Positions 53,311 through 61,783 of a DNA stretch of 64,000 nucleotides are shown one piece after another. The translations under genes and the position numbers were made by a program. The notes under the pieces are model-generated. The model was not told the origin of the DNA and did not search any database. It saw nothing but the letters and a program-made list of their open reading frames with translations. Position 1 is the stretch's first letter, and the number at the start of each line of letters is the position of its first letter. Source of the stretch: Agathobaculum sp. Marseille-P7918 (GTDB lineage: Bacteria > Bacillota > Clostridia > Oscillospirales > Butyricicoccaceae); NCBI RefSeq assembly GCF_900625105.1, contig NZ_UYYD01000002.1:186001-250000 (forward strand). Direction: 5' to 3'.

Positions 53311-54228
53311 ATGGAATACGGTTTTGCATTTTTCCCCGGTCAGGGCGCGCAGGCGCCGGGCATGGGCAAGGATCTGTATGAAAATTCTCAGGCTGCCAAG
53401 TTGGTTTTCGAGGAAGCGAGCGACGGCGCGGGACTGGACGTGGCAAAGCTCTGCTTTGACAGCGACAAGGCGACCCTGTCGCGCACCGAGAACAGCCAGA
53501 TCGCGATTTTCACGCACTCGATGGCAGCACTCGCCGCACTGGGGGAAGCGGGCGTGACCTTCAAGGCGGCGGCAGGCTTCTCGCTGGGCGAATACACTGC
53601 GCTCGCGGCGGCGGGCGTAGTGACGCTGGCCGACGGTGTCAAGATCGTCTCGATGCGCGGCAAGCTGATGCAGCAGGCCGCGGACTCGATCGACGGCGGC
53701 ATGGCGGCCATCCTCGGCCTTGCCGATGACAAGATCGAAGCCGCGTGCGCGGCCGTGACGAGCGGCATCGTGCGCCCGGTCAACTATAACTGCCCCGGCC
53801 AGCTGGTCATCGCGGGCGAAAAGGCAGCGCTCGCGGAAGCGGTCGAGAACTGCAAGGCAGCAGGCGCGCGCCGCGCGGTACCGCTGGCGGTATCGGGCGC
53901 GTTCCACACCCCGCTGATGGCAAAGGCAGCCGCCGAGCTGCGCGCCTATGTGTCGGATTTCACCTTCTCCGCTCCCCAGATGGACATTTACTCCAACCTG
54001 GACGGCCAGGTGCTCGACTGCTCCGACCTGCCCGCGCACCTCGAGCAGCATATGATTTCCCCCGTGCGCTGGACGCAGCTGGTGAAAAACGGCATGGCGG
54101 CGGGTCTGACCACCGCATGCGAGATCGGCCCGGGCAAGACGCTGACCGGCTTTGCGGGCAAGATCAGCAAGGAGCTGACCTGCAAGACCGTGCAGGATAT
54201 GGCGGGCGTGCAGGCAGCCGCAGAGTAA
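53311..54228 (+). CDS. fabD: Malonyl-CoA:ACP transacylase FabD
   Basis: FabD (305 residues) loads malonate onto ACP. The catalytic serine is in AGFSLGEYTALAAAG and the histidine in SGAFHTPLMAKAA; FFPGQGAQAPGMGKDL starts the fold. TGGAGG precedes the ATG at 53311. It is divergent from, and shares its control region with, the other fatty acid synthesis genes. Confidence 0.97.
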   Translation: MEYGFAFFPGQGAQAPGMGKDLYENSQAAKLVFEEASDGAGLDVAKLCFDSDKATLSRTENSQIAIFTHSMAALAALGEAGVTFKAAAGFSLGEYTALAAAGVVTLADGVKIVSMRGKLMQQAADSIDGGMAAILGLADDKIEAACAAVTSGIVRPVNYNCPGQLVIAGEKAALAEAVENCKAAGARRAVPLAVSGAFHTPLMAKAAAELRAYVSDFTFSAPQMDIYSNLDGQVLDCSDLPAHLEQHMISPVRWTQLVKNGMAAGLTTACEIGPGKTLTGFAGKISKELTCKTVQDMAGVQAAAE

Positions 54229-54243
54229 CCGAGAAAACACCCC

Positions 54244-54272
54244 AAGGGAGGCGCCGCGGCGTCTCCCTTTTG
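54244..54272 (+). terminator. Terminator of fabD
   Basis: AAGGGAG-CGCC pairs with GGCG-CTCCCTT, followed by TT. A second AT-rich palindrome, CCGCAAAAAA with TTTTTTGCGG at about 54277-54306, follows directly and may reinforce it. Confidence 0.8.
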
Positions 54273-54311
54273 CGCCCGCAAAAAAATTTCCGAAAATTTT
54301 TTGCGGAAGCA

Positions 54312-54340
54312 TGAATGGATTTTCCTCCCCCGGTCGTATT
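54312..54340 (+). promoter_or_regulatory. ECF-type promoter of the third sigma operon
   Basis: TGAATG (54312-54317) and CGTATT (54335-54340) are 17 bases apart, followed 3 bases later by AGTGAAAGG (54344-54352). The -10, the 3-base gap and the AGTGAAAGG block repeat those at 43342-43359, upstream of another sigma gene. Confidence 0.55.
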
Positions 54341-54399
54341 GGTAGTGAAAGGCACAAACGAAAACCAAAAACGACAAACGATTGCAAGGAGGCATTCTT

Positions 54400-54780
54400 A
54401 TGAAAAAGATGGTTATGGGTACGGTCAGCGCCGCATTGGTGCTCTCGCTGGCAGTGACGGGCGCGTTCGCCGCCGGCAACGGCCGCGGCCGGAACTATGT
54501 GGACGCAAATGGTGACGGCGTGTGCGACAACTACGGCACGGGCCGCGGACAGTACTTCGTCGATGCAAACGGCGACGGCGTGTGCGACAACTGCGGCACG
54601 GGCCGCGGACAGTATTTCGTCGATGCGGACGGCGACGGCGTGTGCGACAACTGCGGCACGGGCCGCGGACAGTATTTCGTCGATGCAGACGGTGACGGTG
54701 TGTGCGATAACTGCACGCAGCAGGGGCTTTGCCCCCGCGACGGCAGCGGCCGTCAGAACGGCTGGGGCCGCGGCCGCTGA
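54400..54780 (+). CDS. Secreted tandem-repeat protein with Ca-loop/CxxC repeats
   Basis: This 126-residue exported protein has a signal peptide (VSAALVLSLAVTGAFA) and then four 20-residue repeats of the form GRGQYFVDADGDGVCDNCGT, encoded by 60-bp DNA repeats (about 54481-54716). DADGDGVCD fits the D-x-D/N-x-D-G calcium loop of dockerin and thrombospondin type 3 repeats, and the paired CDNC cysteines suggest metal binding or disulfides. AAGGAGG precedes the ATG. It lies in one operon with a sigma factor and an RsgI-like protein. I know no function for it. Confidence 0.7.
   Translation: MKKMVMGTVSAALVLSLAVTGAFAAGNGRGRNYVDANGDGVCDNYGTGRGQYFVDANGDGVCDNCGTGRGQYFVDADGDGVCDNCGTGRGQYFVDADGDGVCDNCTQQGLCPRDGSGRQNGWGRGR
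54481..54716 (+). repeat. Four 60-bp tandem repeats inside a coding region
   Basis: A 60-base unit beginning GGCCGCGG and containing GACGGCGTGTGCGACAAC is repeated about four times in frame with few changes. It encodes the Ca-loop/CxxC repeats of the secreted protein. Copy number may vary between strains. Confidence 0.85.
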
Positions 54781-54822
54781 GCGAGGGGCACAGGCGGGCA
54801 AATCGAAGTTGAGGTTGGTGCA

Positions 54823-55305
54823 ATGCGGAGCGAACAGGAAGCAAACCGGGCGATCGAGCGGTACGCGGACACCGTCCGGCGGATCTGTATGATCCATTTG
54901 AAAAATCACGCCGATACCGAGGACATCTTTCAGAACGTTTTTTTGAAATATGTCCTCAGTACCACCATGTTCGAAAGCGAGGAACACGAAAAGGCGTGGT
55001 TCATCCGCGTGACGATCAACGCCTGCCGCGATCTGCTGAGGAGCTTTTTCCGCAGCCGCACGGTTTCGCTCGACACCCTGCTCGACCAGCCCGCCGAGAT
55101 GACCGAAAACGACCGCACGGTGCTCGACGCGGTGCTCGCGCTGCCGCCCAAGTACCGCGACGTGGTCTATCTGCATTATTATGAGGGCTACACCGCCCCG
55201 CAGATCGGCGAGATCCTGAAAAAGAACGTGAACACGATTTATACACTGCTGACCCGCGCCAAACAGGCGCTGCGCGAAACGCTGGGAGGGGACGACGATG
55301 CGTGA
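54823..55305 (+). CDS. ECF-type RNA polymerase sigma factor
   Basis: This 160-residue sigma factor has region 2 (NHADTEDIFQNVFLKYVLST, then EKAWFIRVTINACRDLL) and region 4 (LPPKYRDVVYLHYYEGYTAP and EILKKNVNTIYTLLTRAKQA). It is similar to the sigma factor at 43372. The stop overlaps the RsgI-like gene by 8 bases. The pairing with an RsgI-type anti-sigma is the SigI/RsgI-like or SigV-like arrangement used to sense envelope or polysaccharide signals. Confidence 0.9.
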   Translation: MRSEQEANRAIERYADTVRRICMIHLKNHADTEDIFQNVFLKYVLSTTMFESEEHEKAWFIRVTINACRDLLRSFFRSRTVSLDTLLDQPAEMTENDRTVLDAVLALPPKYRDVVYLHYYEGYTAPQIGEILKKNVNTIYTLLTRAKQALRETLGGDDDA

Positions 55306-56176
55306 CGAACTGAAAACCGCGCTGGACAAGGTCACGGCGGACGAAGCCCTCCAGCAGTCCACCCGCGCGTTCCTCGCCCGGCAGACGGGCAACTACGGCG
55401 CGGCCAAAGCCCGCCCGCACACCGCGCGCCGCTTTGCGGCGGCCTTCGCCTGCTGCGCCCTTGTGGCCGCGGGCGGCACGGGCTACTGGGCGTACTTCTC
55501 CCCCACCTGTGCGATCAGCATCGACATCAACCCTTCGGTCGAGCTTTCGGTCAACCGGTTTGACAAGGTGATCGCGGTCGAGGGCATCGGCGCGGACGGC
55601 GACGCGCTGGCCGAGACGCTCGACGTGCGTTTTCTCGACTACGCCGACGCGCTGGACAGCCTGCTGGAAAACCCCACGGTCGAGGATTACCTCGCCGAGG
55701 ACGAGGTGCTGTCCATTGCAGTCACGGGCGAGAACGCCGCGCAGGCGGACGCCATCCTCACGCAGGCGCAGACCTGCACCGCGGGCACGAAAAACGTCTA
55801 CTGCCATGCGGCGAACGCGGAAGAGGTCGAGCAGGCGCACGAAGCCGGGCTGTCCTTCGGCAAGTATCAGGCGTTCTTGCAGCTGCAGGCGCTCGACCCG
55901 AGCGTGACCCCCGAGGACGTGCAGGGGCTGACCATGCGCGAGATCCGCGACCGAATCGCCGCGCTCTCCGGCGAGACGCCGAGCACCGGCCACGGCGCAG
56001 GACAGGGCAACGGTGCGGGCGCGGGACAGGGTCAAGGCAACGGCCAAGGTGCCGGTGCAGGTAACGGACAAGGTAGCGGCGCAGGCAATGGTCAGGGCCG
56101 GGGCAGCGGAAACGGCGCCGGCCAGGGCTATGGCGCCGGCAGCGGCGGCGGACAGGGCAAAAAATCCGGCCAGTGA
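55298..56176 (+). CDS. RsgI-like anti-sigma factor with Gly-rich repeat tail
   Basis: This 292-residue protein has a cytoplasmic N terminus of about 45 residues, a membrane helix (FAAAFACCALVAAGGTGYWAY) and an RsgI-type extracytoplasmic domain recognisable from SIDINPSVELSVNRFDKVIA. The tail, from about residue 230, is almost only Gly, Gln, Asn, Ala and Ser in GAGQGNG-type repeats. RsgI proteins hold a sigma factor and sense ligands outside the cell. GGGAGG precedes the ATG. The low-complexity tail is a candidate wall-spanning or ligand-binding segment. Confidence 0.8.
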   Translation: MRDELKTALDKVTADEALQQSTRAFLARQTGNYGAAKARPHTARRFAAAFACCALVAAGGTGYWAYFSPTCAISIDINPSVELSVNRFDKVIAVEGIGADGDALAETLDVRFLDYADALDSLLENPTVEDYLAEDEVLSIAVTGENAAQADAILTQAQTCTAGTKNVYCHAANAEEVEQAHEAGLSFGKYQAFLQLQALDPSVTPEDVQGLTMREIRDRIAALSGETPSTGHGAGQGNGAGAGQGQGNGQGAGAGNGQGSGAGNGQGRGSGNGAGQGYGAGSGGGQGKKSGQ

Positions 56177-56217
56177 CCCCCGCCCAACATGTTTTGCCGC
56201 CGGACCGCAGAAATTGC

Positions 56218-56246
56218 TTGACAAATCCCCCGCGATGGAATACACT
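56218..56246 (+). promoter_or_regulatory. Promoter of the metNIQ leader
   Basis: TTGACA (56218-56223) and TACACT (56241-56246) are 17 bases apart. Transcription would start near 56253, giving a leader of about 225 bases before metN that contains a leader peptide and an intrinsic terminator. Confidence 0.8.
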
Positions 56247-56299
56247 ATTACCACAGAGAATAAAATCTATTAAAACCGTAGGAAAAGGAGGAAGCCGCG

Positions 56300-56368
56300 A
56301 TGCTGTCGATTCGAATGGACATGTGCATGATGTGCGGTTTTGCTCGTTTTTCTGCCATGCAGCGATAA
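56300..56368 (+). CDS. Met/Cys-rich leader peptide of metNIQ
   Basis: A 22-codon frame begins MLSIRMDMCMMCGF and ends FSAMQR, then TAA. Six of its 22 residues are Met and two are Cys, with five of these packed into codons 8-12. GGAGG (56287-56291) lies nine bases before the ATG. The frame sits between the promoter and an intrinsic terminator upstream of the methionine transporter genes. This is the layout of amino-acid leader peptides, in which a ribosome stalled by lack of charged tRNA changes the RNA fold. I infer that it senses methionine (or methionine plus cysteine) supply. Confidence 0.7.
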   Translation: MLSIRMDMCMMCGFARFSAMQR

Positions 56369-56466
56369 AAAAGCTGCAAGCTGTAAGCGGGCCGCTTTTC
56401 ATGCGGCATGGCACGGTTTACATGGAAAACGAGCGGAAAGCAGACCCTGCTTTCCGCTTTTATTTT
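56342..56466 (+). promoter_or_regulatory. Attenuator of metNIQ (pairing arms plus intrinsic terminator)
   Basis: The terminator is AGCGGAAAGCAG-ACC-CTGCTTTCCGCT (56432-56458) followed by TTTATTTT. An upstream arm inside the leader peptide can pair at a distance: GCTCGTTTT (56342-56350) with AAAACGAGC (56426-56434), and TGCCATGC (56353-56360) with GCATGGCA (56406-56413). The first pairing uses the base of the terminator stem. GCAGC/GCTGC (56359-56377) and GCCGC/GCGGC (56391-56407) are further local hairpins. Which fold forms during stalling needs an RNA folding analysis. Confidence 0.7.
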
Positions 56467-56484
56467 GACAAAGGGGGAATGGAC

Positions 56485-57490
<1,006 letters not shown>

Positions 57491-57504
<14 letters not shown>

Positions 57505-58144
57505 ACTTTGGGCCCAGAGCCTGTGGGAAACTTTATATATGGTCATCGTATCGACCGCAGTCTCCTATCTGATCGGCCTGCCGCTCGGTCTGCTGCTGGT
57601 CGTGACCGATAAGGACGGCATCCGTCCGATGCCCTTGCTCAACACCGTGCTGGGCGTGATCGTCAACATCCTGCGCTCGATCCCGTTCCTCATCCTCGCG
57701 GTCATGATCACCCCGATGACCCGCGCGATCGCAGGCAAGGCGATCGGCACAACCGCTATGATCGTGCCGCTGACGGTCGCGGCCGCGCCCTATGTCGCGC
57801 GCATGGTCGAGTCGTCCATCAAGGAAGTGCCGTTCGGCGTGATCGAAGCGGCGCAGTCCATGGGCGCATCCCCGTGGCAGATCGTCTGGAAGGTGCTTGT
57901 GCCCGAGGCCAAGCCCTCGCTGATGGTGGGCGGTGCGATCTCGATCGTCACCATCCTCGGCTATTCCGCAATGGCGGGCTTCATCGGCGGCGGCGGTCTG
58001 GGCACGGTGGCCGTCAACTACGGCTACAACCGCTATAACTTCGAGATCATGCTGGTCGCGGTCATCATCATCGTGATCGTTGTGCAGATTTTTCAGGTCG
58101 TCGGCATGTGGCTCGCGCGCCGACTGGACAAGCGCAACCGCTGA
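57491..58144 (+). CDS. metI: Methionine ABC transporter permease MetI
   Basis: MetI (217 residues) is the membrane channel of the methionine importer, with five hydrophobic helices and the coupling motif GVIEAAQSMGASPWQIVWKV. GGAGG precedes the ATG within metN. The order metN-metI-metQ is the standard one. Confidence 0.96.
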
Positions 58145-58208
58145 GCCCCCTATATTTTCGTTATCATTAAAAAATGATAGATCAATCGTAGAAAAGGAGA
58201 AAACAACC

Positions 58209-59048
58209 ATGAAGAAGAAACTTGCAGCACTGCTGGCAGGCGTCCTGTGCCTGTCCGCGCTGGCAGCCTGCGGCGGCGGAAACGACGCCCAGTCCTCCGA
58301 CGCCGGCGCGTCCGACGACAAGACCATTACGGTCGGCGCATCCCCCACACCGCACGCGGAAATCCTGAACGCCGCCAAGGACCTGCTGGCCGAGGAAGGC
58401 TGGACGCTCAACGTTGTGGAGTTCACCGACTATGTGCAGCCCAACACCGCGCTGGTGGACGGCGATCTGGACGCGAACTACTTCCAGCACATCCCCTACC
58501 TGAACAACTTCAACAAGGAAAATAACGCCGATCTGGTCTCCGCCATCGAGATGCACTACGAGCCGTTCGGCATCTATCCCGGCAAGACCGCGACCCTGGA
58601 CGCGCTGGCGGACGGCGCGTCCGTCGCTGTCCCGAACGACGGCTCGAATGAGACCCGCGCGCTGCTCCTGCTGCAGGACGCCGGTCTGATCAAGCTGAAG
58701 GACGGCATCGACCCGACTTCGGATGCGACCAAGCTGGACATCGTCGAGAACCCGAAGAACCTCGACATTCAGGAAATCGCTGCCGAGCAGCTGCCGCGTT
58801 CGCTCGAGGACGTTGACCTCGCGGTCATCAACGGCAACTACGCGCTGCAGGCCGACCTGAACGCCAAGGAGGATTCGCTCATCACCGAGAATCCGGAGTA
58901 CGCCAAGGTCTATGTCAATGTGGTTGCCTGCCGCAATGGCGACGAGAACAGCGAAAAGATTCAGGCACTCAAGAAGGCACTGCAGAGCGACACGGTCAAG
59001 CAGTTCATCGACGACACCTACAAGGGCGCTGTCGTGGCGGTCTTCTAA
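58209..59048 (+). CDS. metQ: Methionine-binding lipoprotein MetQ
   Basis: MetQ (279 residues) is the substrate-binding lipoprotein, with signal peptide and lipobox LSALAAC. Family blocks are VGASPTPHAEILNAAKDLL, DYVQPNTALVDGDLDANYFQ and the MHYEPFGIYPGK segment. AAAAGGAG lies upstream of the ATG at 58209. It ends at a strong terminator. Confidence 0.95.
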   Translation: MKKKLAALLAGVLCLSALAACGGGNDAQSSDAGASDDKTITVGASPTPHAEILNAAKDLLAEEGWTLNVVEFTDYVQPNTALVDGDLDANYFQHIPYLNNFNKENNADLVSAIEMHYEPFGIYPGKTATLDALADGASVAVPNDGSNETRALLLLQDAGLIKLKDGIDPTSDATKLDIVENPKNLDIQEIAAEQLPRSLEDVDLAVINGNYALQADLNAKEDSLITENPEYAKVYVNVVACRNGDENSEKIQALKKALQSDTVKQFIDDTYKGAVVAVF

Positions 59049-59069
59049 ATTTCCCCCTCAAAAAAGCGC

Positions 59070-59106
59070 AGCCCCTCTGCCGCAGCACGCGGCAGAGGGG
59101 CTTTTT
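59070..59106. terminator. Terminator after metQ (bidirectional)
   Basis: AGCCCCTCTGCCGC and GCGGCAGAGGGGCT form a 14-bp stem, with TTTTTC on the right and an A run on the left that serves the convergent DUF2812 gene. Confidence 0.93.
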
Positions 59107-59119
59107 CTTGTCTTTCTCG

Positions 59120-60496
59120 TTACAGATCGCCCAGTTTTTCACCGACCAGCGCTTTCTGCGCATCGGTCGGCGTCCAGCTGAAGCTGATCTCAACCAGATT
59201 GCGGTCGTAGCACAGTAAGTAATCGTCACCCGGTATATCGTTCTCCCAAGTCACCTGCCACGCCTCGTTGGCACCCCACGGCGCAGCGTCGCACGGCGTG
59301 GCGATGCGATACGCAACGACGTCGATCTGCCGATAACTGATTTCTATCTTCTTTTCCACCAGCTGCGTACGACACCGGTCGTACAGTGCGGGCAGCTTGA
59401 TCACGATAACCGTGTAGTCGAGCGACGGCGTGGACACGCCTTGCTCCAGCGGATAGGCCTCCTCTTTACCGTCGTACACCGCAGCCAGCGGCGAGGCATC
59501 TTCCGTCCATCTGGACTGATACGCTGCCTCCGGCAGTTCATCGCCCCACAGCTCGGCCAGTGTCAGCGGCAGTTCATCGACGGCGGTATCGCTGTCCAGC
59601 CAGCCGTTTTCGGTTGCGCGCAGCGTGCCGAATACGATGGCGGCCATCATGCCGAACGCGAGCACTACGTCCACCGCGATCGTGACCGCGCGGTTGACCC
59701 CACGCGACACTTTCCTGTTTTTAAGCAGCTGCTTGACGCCCCCTACGACGCCCATCATCAGCAGCGTATACAGCAAAATCGAAATCGCGACAATGCGCCA
59801 AAACGACGAAAAACTGGTCAGGATGTACAGCCAAGTCAGCGCAAAACAGACCAGCCAGGCCGTCAGCATCACGCACCGGAACCAGTGCGTATTGGGCGTG
59901 TCGACAAATTCACCGCATTCGGCAGCCTTCTGCGCACGGCGGTACCAAAACAGATACGCGGCAATTTCCACAAGGCTTACCAGCGCGAGGAGCGGCCACT
60001 GCACTAGCATTCCTATCTTGATCGCGCTGGAAAACACCCCGATCGGATCATCCGACAGGTCAGCCAGCGATCTGATCAGATAGAACAGCGAAACCGCCAG
60101 TAATATTCCATACCCCGGAAAAAAGGTCTTTTTCATCGCGGCATGGATGGTCTCCAACTCCAGTTCCGGGTCGGTCTCGATCGGCACGGCGTCCGGCTGA
60201 TCGGTGTAGAAAATCTGCATCTGCGCCCAGCTTGCCGCATAGTGCCAGCCGGTCTGCTCGGTCATATCGTGGTAAACCTGCTGGTCCTCGGTCGGACCGG
60301 GGTCAAAGTCGGATGCTTTTGGGTAATAGGTCACGGCGAACCGCAGCTTTTTCGGCTCGATACGGCGGTAAACCCAGCCAAAGCTGGTCACACGGTCGAT
60401 CAGCCAGCCCTTGGCCGCCATTTTCTCCAAATGCCGCCCGACGCCGGTGCGGTCGTAAAAGGACAGCGTTTCCAGTCTGCGCTTGGTCTTTCTCAT
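59120..60496 (-). CDS. DUF2812 membrane protein controlled by PadR
   Basis: This 458-residue protein has an N-terminal DUF2812 domain (YDRTGVGRHLEKMAAKGWLI, then FGWVYRRIEPKKLRFAVTYY), about five membrane helices in the middle and a C-terminal extracytoplasmic part. DUF2812 genes are commonly found behind PadR regulators, as here. The function is unknown; envelope stress or export are guesses. Its ATG overlaps the padR stop (TGATG). Confidence 0.85.
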   Translation of the reverse strand: MRKTKRRLETLSFYDRTGVGRHLEKMAAKGWLIDRVTSFGWVYRRIEPKKLRFAVTYYPKASDFDPGPTEDQQVYHDMTEQTGWHYAASWAQMQIFYTDQPDAVPIETDPELELETIHAAMKKTFFPGYGILLAVSLFYLIRSLADLSDDPIGVFSSAIKIGMLVQWPLLALVSLVEIAAYLFWYRRAQKAAECGEFVDTPNTHWFRCVMLTAWLVCFALTWLYILTSFSSFWRIVAISILLYTLLMMGVVGGVKQLLKNRKVSRGVNRAVTIAVDVVLAFGMMAAIVFGTLRATENGWLDSDTAVDELPLTLAELWGDELPEAAYQSRWTEDASPLAAVYDGKEEAYPLEQGVSTPSLDYTVIVIKLPALYDRCRTQLVEKKIEISYRQIDVVAYRIATPCDAAPWGANEAWQVTWENDIPGDDYLLCYDRNLVEISFSWTPTDAQKALVGEKLGDL

Positions 60497-60816
60497 CACG
60501 GTGCCTCCTTTCCGAAAACCCGTTCGTAATCCGCCGCCTGTGCGCGCAGCCGCTGATATTCCTGGGCGAGTCTCTCCCGCCCCTTGTCGGTCAGCAGATA
60601 ACTGCGGCGGCGGCCGTCCACGTTCACCTCGCGAATCATCTCCGCTTCCAAAAACTGCTCGAGCAGGTTGTACATCGTGCCCGAACCAACCGTGACGCGC
60701 CCCTGCGTCATAGCCGACACCTTATCGAAAATATCGATGCCGTAGCACTCCTCCCGCAGGCACAGCAGCACATAAAACATCTGCTCGGTCAGCGTCTGAA
60801 ACTTGGCTCTCGGCAT
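60496..60816 (-). CDS. PadR-family transcriptional regulator
   Basis: This 106-residue regulator has a winged helix (QMFYVLLCLREECYGIDIFD, with VGSGTMYNLLEQFLEAEMI as the recognition part and the wing DGRRRSYLLTDKGRERL). It is the small PadR-s2 type that usually represses its own operon and releases DNA when a hydrophobic compound binds. Two identical palindromes in its promoter strongly suggest autoregulation. Confidence 0.93.
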   Translation of the reverse strand: MPRAKFQTLTEQMFYVLLCLREECYGIDIFDKVSAMTQGRVTVGSGTMYNLLEQFLEAEMIREVNVDGRRRSYLLTDKGRERLAQEYQRLRAQAADYERVFGKEAP

Positions 60817-60832
60817 GGCTTATCACCCCAAT

Positions 60833-60886
60833 CTCGAATATCGAGTTTCTGTACCTTCATTATATCTCGAATATCGAGAAAGTCAA
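60833..60886 (-). promoter_or_regulatory. padR promoter with two identical operators
   Basis: The palindrome CTCGA-ATA-TCGAG occurs twice, at 60833-60845 and 60866-60878, with centres 33 bases apart (about three helical turns). On the minus strand TTGACT (60886-60881) and TATAAT (60864-60859) form a promoter with a 16-base spacer. One operator fills the spacer and the other lies just after the start of transcription. Confidence 0.85.
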
Positions 60887-60911
60887 GCGTCCTCTGCATT
60901 TTGGGGCAAAG

Positions 60912-60942
60912 AAAAAGCCGCTGCACATGCGCAGCGGCTTTC
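60912..60942 (-). terminator. Terminator of the TraX-like gene
   Basis: AAAGCCGCTGC-ACATGC-GCAGCGGCTTT overlaps the stop codon of the TraX-like gene; the minus strand runs into TTTTTC. Confidence 0.88.
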
Positions 60943-61666
60943 AGATGCACAGACTCACCAGCCCGATGAGCAGCAAATGCACCGGATAAAACCAGTAAAA
61001 GAACTGTTTGAGGTTTTTCTCGCCTCTTGTCCCATCATAGGCGAACAGAAACGGCAGCGTGAGCAGGCTGTACGGCTGGACGCCGCCCATTTGCAGCGAA
61101 AGCACCAGCAGCCCGACCGAAAATCCGAGCAGCCGCACAGTGGAGCGCTCGGTCTCCGCCGCAGCATGCCTGTCAAAGATGGCGACGGGCAGTTCGGCAA
61201 ACAGCGGCAGCATCACCCCGATAAACCCGTAATCCACAGCGATCCAGCTGCAGATCAGCCAGATCCCACCGAGGCAGCCCAGCAAAACGCCTGCGCCGGC
61301 CAGCCGCGCGGCAGGTCTGCCCTGCGCCCAGCGCGTTCTGGCATACTGAAACGCATACAGCGCGCACAGTGACAGCGAAAACGTGATCAGGATGTTGCCG
61401 TAAACCGTCCCGTCATAAATGTAGTAACCCGCCATGCACAGCAGGCCCATGCCGAGCAGCCGTGTGAGATACCGCACGGGGTGATGCGTGCGGCGGCTGC
61501 CTTCACAGATGCAATAGGAAAACACCGGAAACGCCAGCCGGCCGATGATGCGCAGGATGGTCAGCTGCGGGAACAGCTCCGCCCCCACATGATCGAGCAC
61601 CATCGCGGCGGCGGCGATCATTTTCACTTGGTTTTGCGATAATCCAAACGTCGTTTTGTGATCCAT
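60941..61666 (-). CDS. TraX-like membrane protein
   Basis: This 241-residue membrane protein has about eight helices. The N-terminal LSQNQVKMIAAAAMVLDHVG and IGRLAFPVFSYCICEGSRRT segments match the TraX family, whose founder acetylates pilin in F-plasmid conjugation. In Firmicutes chromosomes these proteins are stand-alone and probably acyltransferase-like enzymes acting on an unknown envelope substrate. No conjugation genes are near. Confidence 0.85.
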   Translation of the reverse strand: MDHKTTFGLSQNQVKMIAAAAMVLDHVGAELFPQLTILRIIGRLAFPVFSYCICEGSRRTHHPVRYLTRLLGMGLLCMAGYYIYDGTVYGNILITFSLSLCALYAFQYARTRWAQGRPAARLAGAGVLLGCLGGIWLICSWIAVDYGFIGVMLPLFAELPVAIFDRHAAAETERSTVRLLGFSVGLLVLSLQMGGVQPYSLLTLPFLFAYDGTRGEKNLKQFFYWFYPVHLLLIGLVSLCI

Positions 61667-61783
61667 GCCGACCCTTTCCGGCGCACGGCAGGCGCACGCC
61701 TTTGCTTCGGTTCAGCATCAGTATAGCACCAAACCGCCGCAAATACAACGCAAAGCCGCGCCGTTTGCGTGCCGGGCGCCGGC

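Noticed and set aside
54481-54716. CRISPR array
   Set aside because: The 60-bp units are head-to-tail without spacers and lie in frame inside an exported protein gene.
55984-56173. Non-coding repeat region
   Set aside because: The repeats are in frame and form the Gly/Gln/Asn tail of the RsgI-like protein.
56247-56484. SAM riboswitch or Met T-box upstream of metN
   Set aside because: I could not find the S-box core or the T-box AGGGTGGNACCGCG motif and stem I landmarks. TGGCACGG at 56410-56417 resembles part of a T-box but lacks the rest. A covariance search would settle it.
60941-61666. Conjugative element suggested by the TraX-like gene
   Set aside because: No relaxase, coupling protein or type IV secretion gene is present. 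TraX homologues are common as single chromosomal genes in Firmicutes.
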